From Enterococcus raffinosus (lineage in GTDB: Bacteria; Bacillota; Bacilli; Lactobacillales; Enterococcaceae), in NCBI RefSeq assembly GCF_001886185.1, contig NZ_JXLA01000019.1, positions 17,242 through 81,241 on the forward strand: 64,000 nucleotides of DNA, in the 5' to 3' direction. Positions 15,976 to 24,873 of this stretch are shown here, in pieces; the stretch's first letter is position 1; each line of letters starts with the position of its first letter. The position numbers and the translations under genes were made by a program. The notes under the pieces are model-generated. The model searched no databases. It was not told the origin of the DNA and was given only the letters and a program-made list of their open reading frames with translations.

Positions 15976-16245
15976 ATTTTCTGACCAATGCAGGGCAAGG
16001 TAGTAGCCGGTAATGCCCATACCAATTAAAAAGCAGGCGGCATCAAAACTATTCACATCTGGTTTGAAAAGTGCGTAAAGGATGACGACGACCAGCCAAT
16101 TTGCTATTCCCCATAGGACATTTGTGGAGGCAGAAGCTGGTTTTTTCCAAGGAACATCCCATCTTTCAGCGGTGATCCCTTTGACAAAGTGGGGAACACC
16201 ATTTGCAAACAGCATACCCAAAACGATACAAATAATTGAATCCAT
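15952..16245 (-). CDS. Small integral membrane protein, unknown
   Basis: A 97-residue protein with three hydrophobic helices (about residues 1-20, 42-60 and 68-86) and a short acidic cytoplasmic tail (SENKNENDAA). A conserved-looking NGVPHFVKGI motif follows the first helix. I do not know the function; similar small proteins are annotated only as hypothetical. The ATG has an AGGGAGA ribosome binding site. Confidence 0.75.
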   Translation of the reverse strand: MDSIICIVLGMLFANGVPHFVKGITAERWDVPWKKPASASTNVLWGIANWLVVVILYALFKPDVNSFDAACFLIGMGITGYYLALHWSENKNENDAA

Positions 16246-16433
16246 TGTGATCTTCTCCCTCTAAAGTGTTCAATCAGTAGTATACCTCTTTTCCGCATTT
16301 TTTTCTGCCTTATCTGAAAAGTATTTCTTTTAAAGTGAGCAGAGGATTTAACAGATAGAAGAAGTTGATGGTAAGGTAGAAATTGAAACGTGCTCCATGA
16401 TTGATGGAGCGGTTAAATAAAAGGAGGATTTTG

Positions 16434-17276
16434 ATGATGAAAGCACCATTAATTACGATGAATGACGGGCATCAGATACCAGCGATTGGTTTAGGCACCT
16501 ACCAGATTCGTGGAGGCGCAGGGCTTGATCAAGTTTTAACGGCGATCCAGGATGGCTACCGTCTGTTAGACACCTCCACGAATTATGATAGTGAAGGAAT
16601 TGTTGGAGAAGCGATTCGTCGTTCCGGCATTCCTCGTTCAGAATTTTTTGTAACAACAAAGCTGCCAGGAAAGTACCATCACTATGAAGACGCGTTGATG
16701 ATGATCCAAGAGTCACTCTTTCGGATGGGACTAGACTATTTTGATTTGTATTTGATTCACTGGCCCTTACCAAAACGAGGACTTTACGTTGAAGCTTGGC
16801 AGGCGCTAGTGACTGCGCAAAAATTAGGACTGATCCGTTCGATCGGGGTTTCTAACTTTGAACCAGAGCATTTAGATAAGATCATTGAAGAAACCGGTGT
16901 GACACCGGCGGTTAATCAAATCGAGATTCATCCTTATTGGGTGCAAGAACGAATGGTCGCAGCAAATCAGGAACGCGGGATTATAACTGAAGCGTGGAGT
17001 CCTTTGGGTCGCGGCAGCGATGCCTTGAAGGAATCAGTGATTACTGAGCTAGCCGAAAAATACGAAAAAACACCGGCACAAATCATTTTACGCTGGCATA
17101 CGCAACGGGGAATTCTTCCTATTCCTAAATCCCGGAATTTGGTACATCAGCGGGAAAATCTGGCTATTTACGATTTTGAATTGTCTCAAACAGAAATTGA
17201 GCGAATCAATCTTTTAGAAAAGGCGGATGGCCGCATTGATGGTCAAGATCCGAATGAATACGAAGAGTTTGAGTAA
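16434..17276 (+). CDS. Aldo/keto reductase
   Basis: A 280-residue NADPH-dependent oxidoreductase of the AKR5 type (2,5-diketo-gluconate reductase-like). The catalytic tetrad is complete: Asp46, Tyr51, Lys76 and His109. The cofactor loop IPKSRNLVHQRENL is near the C terminus. The ATG at 16434 is preceded by AAAGGAGG at correct distance, so I reject an ATG 33 bases upstream. It is probably a general carbonyl reductase; the natural substrate cannot be read. Confidence 0.93.
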   Translation: MMKAPLITMNDGHQIPAIGLGTYQIRGGAGLDQVLTAIQDGYRLLDTSTNYDSEGIVGEAIRRSGIPRSEFFVTTKLPGKYHHYEDALMMIQESLFRMGLDYFDLYLIHWPLPKRGLYVEAWQALVTAQKLGLIRSIGVSNFEPEHLDKIIEETGVTPAVNQIEIHPYWVQERMVAANQERGIITEAWSPLGRGSDALKESVITELAEKYEKTPAQIILRWHTQRGILPIPKSRNLVHQRENLAIYDFELSQTEIERINLLEKADGRIDGQDPNEYEEFE

Positions 17277-17436
17277 AACAAGCTGATTTTCATTTTATTT
17301 TTTTCAGGAAAATAAGGCGTCTTCATATATTTCTTTCAAAAATAAAGGAATATTCGCTAAACAATTAATTTTTCATTCAAAAACGTTTTCAACTGTGGCA
17401 TACTAAAAGTAAGAAGATGCTTCAGGGGAGGACGTA

Positions 17437-17754
17437 ATGAAGAAAGTAGTGGCACTGGTTGGTGTACTGGGTGCAGCATTTTTATTCTTTTGGTTTACTC
17501 AAAGGAAGGATGTTGCTGTTGAGGAGCAGGAAACGCCTGATTTCTCGCAGACAGAACAGGTTGCGCCTAGTGAAGATTTTTTCACGAATCGTGACTTAAA
17601 TGAGCTAGAAAAGGTGACATACTCGCGCCATAAAGAGTTGCTGGAGGATCTGACCGGTGAGGGGAAATTGGTCAGAAAAGCCACTCAGAAAGAGTTTGTC
17701 GGAGCGAAAGTAAACGACGATGGACTCTCTTGGACGGGGTATTTCGAGAAGTAA
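17437..17754 (+). CDS. Small membrane-anchored or exported protein, unknown
   Basis: A 105-residue protein with a lysine start and one N-terminal hydrophobic helix (residues 3-20), no lipobox, then a short acidic linker and a soluble domain of about 80 residues. It may be anchored with the C-terminal part outside. I do not recognise the family. AGGGGAGG precedes the ATG, and a strong terminator follows directly, so it is a real single-gene unit. Confidence 0.75.
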   Translation: MKKVVALVGVLGAAFLFFWFTQRKDVAVEEQETPDFSQTEQVAPSEDFFTNRDLNELEKVTYSRHKELLEDLTGEGKLVRKATQKEFVGAKVNDDGLSWTGYFEK

Positions 17755-17791
17755 AAAACGTTTTGATCGGCAAACGATCAAAACGTTTTTT
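17753..17791. terminator. Bidirectional terminator
   Basis: A 17-base perfect stem (AAAAAACGTTTTGATCG and complement) with a 5-base loop and T-runs on both strands lies between the small exported protein gene and the minus-strand ABC permease gene. Confidence 0.88.
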
Positions 17792-17800
17792 TCGTAGAGC

Positions 17801-18445
17801 TTATAAATTCACTTGACTAAATCGACGAACAGAAACTTTATAGGTTCTCCACATGGCAACAAGATAAATCAGCAGGCCTGCAGCTAAAATAGGCAGCTGC
17901 TTGATTTGTCCGTCAAAAGCGACTGAATCCAACCAAGCCAGCTGTGGAAAATGGACAAGAACTTCGACGATGATCGCGATAAAAGTCGCTGGAGCTAACG
18001 CTTTTAAAAAGGAAGTCCCGACTTTGTAGCCTGTTTGAAAATAACTTGTTAGAAAGATGAAATTAAAGCAGCTGAAGATGATCAGACCAAAACCATAAAG
18101 CGCCACATTCGCTTCGATTCCCACAGGATTTGGCATGGATAGAAGCCTAAGTCGTAGAAAGGCAAAAGGAATAGAAATTACAATCGTTAATAGCTGAGAG
18201 ATCAATAAAACTAGCCATTTTCCTAAAACAACCTCCGAACGCTTCAATGGAAGCAAAGCAGAATAATAGATATCATTGTTTTCTCGTGTATACATCAGAT
18301 TAATAAAATTCCCGATCAAACTGAAAAGAAAGACCATTGTATAGGGATATCCAGGTATTAAAATGAGTGGTCCCATCAGTGTAAAGACAATCAAATTAGG
18401 ATGAAGGGCCAGACGAAATTCCTTATAGAGTAAGTTAGAAATCAT
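17801..18445 (-). CDS. ABC-2 transporter permease
   Basis: A 214-residue protein with about six helices, starting with the ISNLLYKEFRLALHPN type segment of ABC-2 permeases of the YhcI/YtrC group. Its start lies inside the 3' end of the ATPase gene (11-base overlap). Together they form an exporter controlled by the regulator encoded first in the operon. Substrate is unknown. Confidence 0.85.
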   Translation of the reverse strand: MISNLLYKEFRLALHPNLIVFTLMGPLILIPGYPYTMVFLFSLIGNFINLMYTRENNDIYYSALLPLKRSEVVLGKWLVLLISQLLTIVISIPFAFLRLRLLSMPNPVGIEANVALYGFGLIIFSCFNFIFLTSYFQTGYKVGTSFLKALAPATFIAIIVEVLVHFPQLAWLDSVAFDGQIKQLPILAAGLLIYLVAMWRTYKVSVRRFSQVNL

Positions 18446-19181
18446 AGTGTTTTCTCTCCATTCGTACCATAATATCTTCCAAGCTCAGCGCCTCTGTTTC
18501 CTCAGGGCGTTTCAGCTTTTGGAAATAATCAATGAATTCTTGTTTCGGCGCTGCTTTGACCAATTCTCCTGCCTTGATATAAACAATGCCATCTGCACAT
18601 TTTTCTAGGTCGGAGGTAATATGCGTGGAGAAAAGAATGCTCTTCTCTCCATTTTCAACGATTTGAAGAAAAATCTCCATCAGCTCATCCCGTGAAACTG
18701 GATCAAGACCACTAGTAGGCTCATCAAAAATAAATAGTTTTGCTTTGTGAGACAGAGCTAAGGCAATCAAATATTTCACCCGCATCCCAGCGGAAAGTTC
18801 CTTGACTTTTTTATTAGGGTCCAAGGAAAAAAGCGTTAAGAAGTTTTGATATGCTGCTTCATCCCAATCTTCGTAAAATCGCTTCGTCACTTTCGTAATG
18901 TCTTTGATCTTCTTCTCCTTATAAAAATCGATGCCGCCTAGAACAACCCCAGTCTGCTGCTTGCAGGCCAATTCATTCTCCAAAAAGAGTTTCTCAAACA
19001 TCGTAACATTTCCATGATCAATAAGAATCAGGTTCAATAAAGTCTTCAAAATAGTAGTTTTACCGGCACCATTGATACCGATCAATCCGATGATTTTTCC
19101 CTCTGGTACTTGAAAGCTGACATTTTTTAAGGAAAATGTCGGATAATTTTTAGTCAGTTCTGTGACTTCCATCAGGTTCAT
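18435..19181 (-). CDS. ABC transporter ATP-binding protein
   Basis: A 248-residue ATPase with Walker A (GINGAGKTT), a signature written LSAGMRVK in place of LSGGQ, and Walker B with FIFDEPTSGLDP; the switch histidine is in FSTHIT. The variant signature is usual for small ABC-2 exporters of the YtrB/YhcH group. AAAGGAGG lies inside the regulator gene end; stop and start overlap (TGATG). It belongs to the operon regulator-ATPase-permease. Confidence 0.93.
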   Translation of the reverse strand: MNLMEVTELTKNYPTFSLKNVSFQVPEGKIIGLIGINGAGKTTILKTLLNLILIDHGNVTMFEKLFLENELACKQQTGVVLGGIDFYKEKKIKDITKVTKRFYEDWDEAAYQNFLTLFSLDPNKKVKELSAGMRVKYLIALALSHKAKLFIFDEPTSGLDPVSRDELMEIFLQIVENGEKSILFSTHITSDLEKCADGIVYIKAGELVKAAPKQEFIDYFQKLKRPEETEALSLEDIMVRMERKHYDF

Positions 19182-19645
19182 CAGGATTCCTCCTTTCGAT
19201 TAAAAAGCGGTTCAAGACTATTTCCTGTTAGTTGTATGAAGCTTTGGCTGTCGATCAAAGCGATGCCGGGAAAAGCTGGGTTCGTGTCGCCAAGAACCAC
19301 TAAGGTATCACCCGTTTCAATGTTGAAAAGATCACGAGCTTTCTTGGGTAAAACAATCTGTCCCCGTGCCCCCACAGGAATGATTCCAAAAATGTGTTTG
19401 CCGGCTGGTCCAATCGGCACCCCTTCTTCTTCTTGATTGTGTCTGATGAGATCCGTTAATGTAACCTCGTATAAATTCGCTAGTGCGTCACACTTCAATA
19501 CGTCTGGCAAAGACTCGCCGCTTTCCCATTTAGCAACGGCTTGACGTGAGACCTCTAGCTTTTCTGCGACATATTCTAAGGACCAATTGTTTCGATTTCT
19601 TAATGATCGCAGGTTGTTCGCGATCGGATTTTTCTGATTATTCAT
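19181..19645 (-). CDS. XRE-type HTH / AbrB-like domain fusion regulator
   Basis: I use the ATG at 19645 (RBS AAGGGAG nine bases before) rather than the one at 19654. The 154-residue protein joins an XRE helix-turn-helix (about residues 8-60, with the VSRQAVAKWESGESLPD recognition region) to a SpoVT/AbrB-type swapped-hairpin domain (about 88-125, GIIPVGARGQIVLPKKARDLF). Both parts can bind DNA. It is the first gene of the ABC-2 operon and probably represses it, as GntR-type regulators do in YtrABCDEF operons. Loss of repression would follow an unknown envelope signal. Confidence 0.88.
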   Translation of the reverse strand: MNNQKNPIANNLRSLRNRNNWSLEYVAEKLEVSRQAVAKWESGESLPDVLKCDALANLYEVTLTDLIRHNQEEEGVPIGPAGKHIFGIIPVGARGQIVLPKKARDLFNIETGDTLVVLGDTNPAFPGIALIDSQSFIQLTGNSLEPLFNRKEES

Positions 19646-19839
19646 ATTTTTCATCTCCCTTGATTACACTTTAGCTTATTTGTCTATAAAAGAGTATCAA
19701 CCGCCGATAACAAAATTGGTAAACATCGGTTGCTTTAGGAAAAAGATTAAATTCTGTTAATGAATGAAAACAAAACTGTTGTGTTTTCAGAAAATGAAGT
19801 CATAATGATTGAAAAAGATTGAGAGCGGGAAAAGACAGC

Positions 19840-20352
19840 ATGAGAGAGCAAGAAGATCGCCATGAATCAGAGAAACGTTTTGTAAAGGATCACTTTTTTG
19901 AAAAAGGCTATTGGAGGAATAAATTCTATATTGGTATACTAACGATTATCGGCTGGATTGCTGTAGGTATTCCAGTTTATTGGACACTTTCATCGACACT
20001 TTTGAAGAATAATTCACAAGTCTATCATGTGTGGAAGGATCGTACGGGAGAGGCGGTTTATTATCACACGGGCTTTCAGTTTTTAGTTTCTCTGGGGATT
20101 CTCTCAATCGGTCTCTTCTTTTTGGTGCTGCGGAATAATCATCGAATCAAATACCACGAGCGGGTAGAAAAGCTTTACGATGACGAAGGTCTGGGCATCA
20201 GAAAAACGGCGTTGAATACTTTCTATTCGGAACGCTTTGGCTCAGAAGAGACCCGTCATGAAATCCGTTACTATTCTGTGCCGGAGGAGAAGAATCTAGC
20301 GGATGCAACGATTCGCGAGCTTTATAAGGAGGCAGAGCAGCATGGCGATTGA
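19840..20352 (+). CDS. Two-helix membrane protein, PgaD-like partner of the glycan synthase
   Basis: A 170-residue protein with charged N terminus, two TM helices (about residues 28-50 and 78-98) and a cytoplasmic C-terminal half. It directly precedes and overlaps the PgaC-like synthase gene, the place where a small two-TM accessory subunit (PgaD or IcaD) would be. Sequence similarity to PgaD is not evident to me by eye, so the assignment comes from topology and context. The start is uncertain: ATG at 19840 has a weak RBS, and a TTG at 19819 is in frame. Confidence 0.7.
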   Translation: MREQEDRHESEKRFVKDHFFEKGYWRNKFYIGILTIIGWIAVGIPVYWTLSSTLLKNNSQVYHVWKDRTGEAVYYHTGFQFLVSLGILSIGLFFLVLRNNHRIKYHERVEKLYDDEGLGIRKTALNTFYSERFGSEETRHEIRYYSVPEEKNLADATIRELYKEAEQHGD

Positions 20353-21646
20353 TACAGGTTCACCAATTTTAAACGGAATAATAAATGTGCTGCTGTTCAC
20401 TTTAGTTAGTTATCCAGTGCTTGGTGCGTTTATTTGGTTGATCGAGGTTGTTTTTTATCGTTTCTTTTATCGCTATAAACGGACGACCTTCAAAAAGATT
20501 CCTATTTCAGAAGAGCCCTTTGTGACGATCATGGTACCGGCACATAATGAAGAAATCGTGATTGAAGATACGCTGGACTATTTGTTAAATAAACTGAACT
20601 ATCACAATTATGAGGTGCTTGTTACCGACGATGGTTCAACCGATCAAACCCCTGAAATTTTAGCTCGTTTACAGAGCCGCTATTCCCGATTACGCGTGCT
20701 GCGGATCGAAAAGAATAAAGGGAAAGCCCATGCCTTTAATATTGGCGTGGGTTTTGCCAAGGGTGAGTACATATTAAGCAATGATGCAGATACTATTCCT
20801 GAAGCCGATGCGCTTTGGAAGTATATGAATTACTTCATGACGGAAGCCGATCAAAATGTGGCGGCAGTGACTGGGAATATGGATGTTCAAAATCGGTCGA
20901 AGATCATTGAAAAGGCGCAAACCGTCGAATTTTCAAGTATTGTCGGAGTGATCAAACGGGGACAGGTAGGGACCCTTGGAACGATGTATGCTTACAGTGG
21001 TGCTAATACAATGTATCGCAAAGATGCCCTGATTGATGTGGGCTTATTTCGCCAAGATCGGGCAACTGAGGACATCAGTATCGCGTGGGATCAACAGCTG
21101 CAGGGTTGGATACCGACCTTTGCGCCGGATATTATGTTTTTCATGGGTGTTCCCAACACATTAAAAATGCTATACCGTCAGCGAAAACGTTGGTCAAAAG
21201 GCGGAACAGAAGTGTGGCTGACCAATATGAAGAAGGTTCCGCTGCATCCGATCAAGTATTTTGAACAGTTTTTGTTGTTTTTAGATCAAAGCTTCAGTAT
21301 TTTGTGGAGCCTTTATTATTGGCTGTTTTCAGTGCCGTTTATTGGAATGATGATTTATTCACTAATTTTGGGCGAATACCATCGAGTCTTCCATATGCTG
21401 ACCTTGTCCTTCATCTTCATAAATTTTGAAATGTTGGCTGGTTTTCTGCAGGTCGCGGCCGCGCTCATTATTGATGATGGTGGTCGGAAGCTCAAATATC
21501 TGATTTTTGCACCTTTTTACATGCTGATCTATTGGATGATGAATACATTGACAGTGGCAACAACCTTTATTCCGGCAATCAAAACAATTTTAGGCTTCGG
21601 GACAGGCACCTGGGTGAGTCCAACGCGCGTATCCATCAGTAAATAA
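20342..21646 (+). CDS. Processive family 2 glycosyltransferase (PgaC/IcaA-like)
   Basis: I choose the ATG at 20342 with AAGGAGG before it; the protein has 434 residues. Helices near the start and a cluster of C-terminal helices frame a cytoplasmic GT2 domain with VTDDGSTDQTPEI, NDADT, TEDI and the QRKRW motif of processive synthases such as PgaC, IcaA and hyaluronan or cellulose synthases. It should polymerise a beta-linked polysaccharide from a UDP-sugar and pass it across the membrane. The gene overlaps the preceding small membrane protein gene by 11 bases. No deacetylase (PgaB/IcaB) or export protein is nearby, so the polymer is undefined. Confidence 0.9.
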   Translation: MAIDTGSPILNGIINVLLFTLVSYPVLGAFIWLIEVVFYRFFYRYKRTTFKKIPISEEPFVTIMVPAHNEEIVIEDTLDYLLNKLNYHNYEVLVTDDGSTDQTPEILARLQSRYSRLRVLRIEKNKGKAHAFNIGVGFAKGEYILSNDADTIPEADALWKYMNYFMTEADQNVAAVTGNMDVQNRSKIIEKAQTVEFSSIVGVIKRGQVGTLGTMYAYSGANTMYRKDALIDVGLFRQDRATEDISIAWDQQLQGWIPTFAPDIMFFMGVPNTLKMLYRQRKRWSKGGTEVWLTNMKKVPLHPIKYFEQFLLFLDQSFSILWSLYYWLFSVPFIGMMIYSLILGEYHRVFHMLTLSFIFINFEMLAGFLQVAAALIIDDGGRKLKYLIFAPFYMLIYWMMNTLTVATTFIPAIKTILGFGTGTWVSPTRVSISK

Positions 21647-21790
21647 AATAATTATCCGCTGAGAATATTCTTAGTGGATTTTTTATGGTTCCTACAGGCA
21701 GGAAATAAGACTAAATTAAACGAAAAAAGTACAATATAGGAATTAATACAAATGGAATCTAGCTTTGTTATTTTTGAAAGGGATGTTTAA

Positions 21791-23113
21791 ATGAAAAAAA
21801 GTGTACTGTTTGTTTGTGTGGTAACTCTTGCAGCGTTTGCAGCGCCTGCAGTCACTCAAGCAGAGACTGCAGGCCAAAGTTCTACGGAAACAACAAGTAG
21901 TTCGGTGATGGAAAGTCAAATTTCTGAAAGCGTTCTTTCGTCGGAGACGTCTAGCTCAGAATCATCGCAGGAGATTACTCAAGCTTCGGACTCTGTTGAA
22001 GAACCGCAAACAGCGGTCGTAAATGGCGAGGTTGTCCAGCTGGAGCCGCCTCACAAAGAAGGGCAAACCGAAGCCAATGAAACACAAGCACCAAAAGAAG
22101 AATTGATCCAAGGTAATGCTCGCTCCTTTAGAGCTGCTGCGGCATCGGTTCCGATGTACCGCCTATACAATCCAAACAGCGGAGAGCATTTCTATACAAA
22201 AACGACCAGTGAGCGGGATCACCTACGTTCTGTCGGATGGCGTTATGAGGGGATCGGCTGGCAAGCACCAGCCAGTGGAAATCCTGTTTATCGTCTATAT
22301 AATCCAAACGCTGGAGACCATCATTACACGTTAAATGCGGGTGAACGGGATCATTTGAAAAAGGTGGGCTGGCGATACGAAGGAATCTCTTGGTATTCGC
22401 CAAGCTCAGGTACGCCGCTTTATCGTCTATACAATCCGAATGCAAAAGCGGGAGCCCATCACTATACGCCGATCACTTCCGAGAGGGATCAGCTGAAAAA
22501 GCTTGGCTGGCGTTATGAAGGGATCGCTTGGTATGCGGTTGGTGGTGGTGAGCAGAGTCACGAAGATTATCGCCTGCTCGGAGTGAAGAATTACAACCAA
22601 TATGCATTAGGCGCACCAAGCGGCTGCGAAGGCGCTTCTTTACTTCAAGCCTTGCAGTATAAAGGCAAGCTGACAAATTGGAGTCTGCGTTCGTTCTTAA
22701 ATACAATTCCGAAATCCTCAAATGGCAATCCTAATAACGGATTCGTTGGTTCGCCTTTTGTCGAAAACTCCTATACCTATTCCGCGATTTATCCAGCACC
22801 ATTGACCAGCTGGGGACAAAAATACGGGAATGTTCAAAATATTTCCGGGAGCTCAATGAACACCTTAATCAACGAAGTGAAAAACGGCAATCCAGTCGTG
22901 GTGTGGGTAACCATCAACTTCCAACCGATTCGCTGGGGGAATTGGAACTTTGGGGTTGCTGCCAACAACAATCATGCGGTCACTTTGGATGGCTTTAATA
23001 AAGCCGGCAATCAAGTCCATGTCTCTGATCCGATCAGCGGATCGTATTGGTTGAGTCGTACGACTTTCGAAAACATCTACAATGCAAGAAAATATGCGGT
23101 AGTCGTTCGATAA
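21791..23113 (+). CDS. Secreted protein with DUF5648 repeats and C39-like peptidase domain
   Basis: A 440-residue exported protein. A signal peptide (about residues 1-25) is followed by a Ser/Thr/Glu-rich linker, then three tandem DUF5648 repeats (about 118-250; core MYRLYNPNSGEHFYT ... GWRYEGIGW), and a C-terminal peptidase C39-like domain. The candidate catalytic Cys279 (GCEG), His395 (NNHAVTL) and Asp413 (VSDP) are all present. There is no LPxTG anchor. DUF5648 repeats are often found in secreted proteins that bind cell wall or carbohydrate. It follows the glycan synthase gene after 144 bases and may act on the same surface. Confidence 0.9.
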   Translation: MKKSVLFVCVVTLAAFAAPAVTQAETAGQSSTETTSSSVMESQISESVLSSETSSSESSQEITQASDSVEEPQTAVVNGEVVQLEPPHKEGQTEANETQAPKEELIQGNARSFRAAAASVPMYRLYNPNSGEHFYTKTTSERDHLRSVGWRYEGIGWQAPASGNPVYRLYNPNAGDHHYTLNAGERDHLKKVGWRYEGISWYSPSSGTPLYRLYNPNAKAGAHHYTPITSERDQLKKLGWRYEGIAWYAVGGGEQSHEDYRLLGVKNYNQYALGAPSGCEGASLLQALQYKGKLTNWSLRSFLNTIPKSSNGNPNNGFVGSPFVENSYTYSAIYPAPLTSWGQKYGNVQNISGSSMNTLINEVKNGNPVVVWVTINFQPIRWGNWNFGVAANNNHAVTLDGFNKAGNQVHVSDPISGSYWLSRTTFENIYNARKYAVVVR

Positions 23114-23126
23114 CCAAGGGAAAAAT

Positions 23127-23152
23127 AAAAAAGCGGCGATCGCCGCTTTTTT
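23127..23152. terminator. Bidirectional terminator
   Basis: A 10-base GC-rich stem (AAAAGCGGCG, AT, CGCCGCTTTT) with T-runs on both strands lies between the secreted protein gene and the zinc-ribbon gene. Confidence 0.85.
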
Positions 23153-23154
23153 AT

Positions 23155-23370
23155 TTACCCGCCGCCCATTAGGAAGTCGAGGATATTCCAGCCGTCAGAG
23201 GTTTCTCCACGATAAAGCTCCGTATACCCACAGCGCTTACAACTGATGGTCGTAAATTTTTTGTTTTGAACATCAAAAATCTTCGCAAAGTTTCCGCCAG
23301 TCGCTTGAAACTGGTCAGACGTATAGTGCTGCGACCCGCACTTATCACAAACATATTGTTTCCTTTCCAT
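23155..23370 (-). CDS. Small zinc-ribbon protein
   Basis: A 71-residue protein with four Cys in two pairs (CDKCG and CKRCG) forming a zinc ribbon, resembling the COG3478 (YpzJ-like) predicted nucleic-acid-binding proteins. The ATG at 23370 has AAAGGAG eight bases ahead; a GTG at 23379 is in frame but less likely. It stands alone on the minus strand. Function unknown. Confidence 0.8.
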   Translation of the reverse strand: MERKQYVCDKCGSQHYTSDQFQATGGNFAKIFDVQNKKFTTISCKRCGYTELYRGETSDGWNILDFLMGGG

Positions 23371-23469
23371 TATTCCCACTCCTTTTATTATGTCCTATTG
23401 GATGCTTTAAATTATAGCAAATTCTGCGCCATCTTCATCCGTCTTTAGGAGTATCTCTCAAATTCTTTT

Positions 23470-23498
23470 TTGACAATTCGCATTTTTTTTGGTTAAAT
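23470..23498 (+). promoter_or_regulatory. Promoter of the radical SAM repair operon
   Basis: TTGACA (23470-23475) and TTAAAT (23493-23498) are separated by 17 bases. The LexA box begins two bases after the -10 element. Confidence 0.7.
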
Positions 23499-23500
23499 AA

Positions 23501-23512
23501 GAACATACGTTC
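23501..23512 (+). promoter_or_regulatory. LexA (DinR) SOS box
   Basis: GAACATACGTTC is a perfect match to the Gram-positive SOS core GAAC-N4-GTTC (consensus CGAACATATGTTCG). It covers the expected transcription start, where LexA would repress. This predicts DNA-damage induction of the two genes downstream. Confidence 0.8.
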
Positions 23513-23572
23513 GTATAAAATGTCTTGTTTTTTTGAAATGATGGCATTCGTATGTATAAGGAGTGATTTTCG

Positions 23573-24868
23573 ATGGAACTGGAAAGAAAAATAGAAATTT
23601 TAGCGGAATCAGCGAAATACGATGTTTCCTGTTCCAGCAGCGGTGTCGAAAATAATACACGGACAGGAACGGTAGGCAGCACACAGGTTTCGGGAATTTG
23701 TCATTCCTTCACCCCAGATGGCAGATGTGTCTCGTTATTGAAGCTGCTGTTTACCAATGCGTGTATTTTTGATTGCCACTATTGTATTAACCGTAAATCT
23801 AACGGGATTCCACGAGCAACCTTCACGCCGCAAGAAGTGGCGGATTTAACCATGGATTTCTACATGCGCAATTACATTGAAGGCTTATTCCTGAGTTCGG
23901 CGATTATTAAAAATCCGGACTACACTTGCGAGCTCTTGATTAAGACCTTGAAAATTTTGCGTGAAGAAAAGGGCTTTCGCGGGTATATCCACGTCAAGGC
24001 GATTCCCGGCGCGGATGAAAAATTGATTGAGGAGTTAGGCTTTCTGGCGGATCGAATGAGCGTCAATGTCGAACTTCCTTCCCGCGAAAGTCTGAAATTA
24101 CTGGCTCCGGACAAAGATCCGTTTGACTTATATAAGCCGATGAAGCAAATTACGACGGTAAAGAAAGAACAGGAATTTTTACCAGCGGTTCGGCGCGGTC
24201 CAAGCTTCGTGCCTGCCGGACAGTCAACACAAATGATTATCGGAGCCAGTCCTGAGAGTGATCGGTCGATCGTGAAGATTTCCGAGAATTTGTATCAAAA
24301 ATGTCAATTGAAGCGGGTATATTATTCGGCCTATATCCCAGTCAATCAGGACAATTTATTGCCTGCGGTAACGACAGAACCGCCACTGCTGCGGGAACAT
24401 CGCCTGTATCAAGCGGATTGGCTGCTGCGGTTTTACAAGTTTACAGCGGATGAGATTTTATCTGAGGACAAGCCAAATTTTAATCTTTATCTTGATCCTA
24501 AAGCGAATTGGGCAGTCCAAAATTATCAACGCTTCCCCATAGATGTCCAGACCGCAACCTATGATCAGCTGCTGCGCGTTCCGGGAATCGGTCCAAAAAG
24601 CGCGCAAAACATTGTTAAGGCGCGTAAATATTATCGACTCCATTTGACCGACTTAAAGAAATTAGGCATCGTGATCAAACGGGCACAATATTTTATTGCC
24701 TGCAATCATGAAACACCTGCCGGCTTAATCAAAGACCCTGAGTGGATCATTACTTCTTTGATTTCCTCAAAGCAATATGAAGTATTGAAAAAGCACAATA
24801 CACAATCAGTCAGTGAACAGTTATCATTATTTGATGTCGAACGATTTGAACATGCGAAGAGTAGGTGA
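23573..24868 (+). CDS. Putative DNA modification/repair radical SAM protein
   Basis: A 431-residue enzyme with the radical SAM cluster motif Cys64-x3-Cys68-x2-Cys71 (CIFDCHYC), and a helix-hairpin-helix DNA-binding motif near residues 340-355 (VPGIGPKSAQNIV). This fusion is the COG4277 family, proposed to act on DNA but without a known reaction. It is translationally coupled to the TIGR03915 gene (overlap), a pair conserved across many bacteria and resembling a two-component repair enzyme. The SOS box upstream agrees with a damage role. AAGGAGTGA precedes the ATG. Confidence 0.9.
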   Translation: MELERKIEILAESAKYDVSCSSSGVENNTRTGTVGSTQVSGICHSFTPDGRCVSLLKLLFTNACIFDCHYCINRKSNGIPRATFTPQEVADLTMDFYMRNYIEGLFLSSAIIKNPDYTCELLIKTLKILREEKGFRGYIHVKAIPGADEKLIEELGFLADRMSVNVELPSRESLKLLAPDKDPFDLYKPMKQITTVKKEQEFLPAVRRGPSFVPAGQSTQMIIGASPESDRSIVKISENLYQKCQLKRVYYSAYIPVNQDNLLPAVTTEPPLLREHRLYQADWLLRFYKFTADEILSEDKPNFNLYLDPKANWAVQNYQRFPIDVQTATYDQLLRVPGIGPKSAQNIVKARKYYRLHLTDLKKLGIVIKRAQYFIACNHETPAGLIKDPEWIITSLISSKQYEVLKKHNTQSVSEQLSLFDVERFEHAKSR

Positions 24869-24873
24869 TTAGG

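Noticed and set aside
17380..17400. Possible CcpA cre site (AAAAACGTTTTCA)
   Set aside because: Only the right half fits the cre consensus; the left half has two mismatches at key positions.
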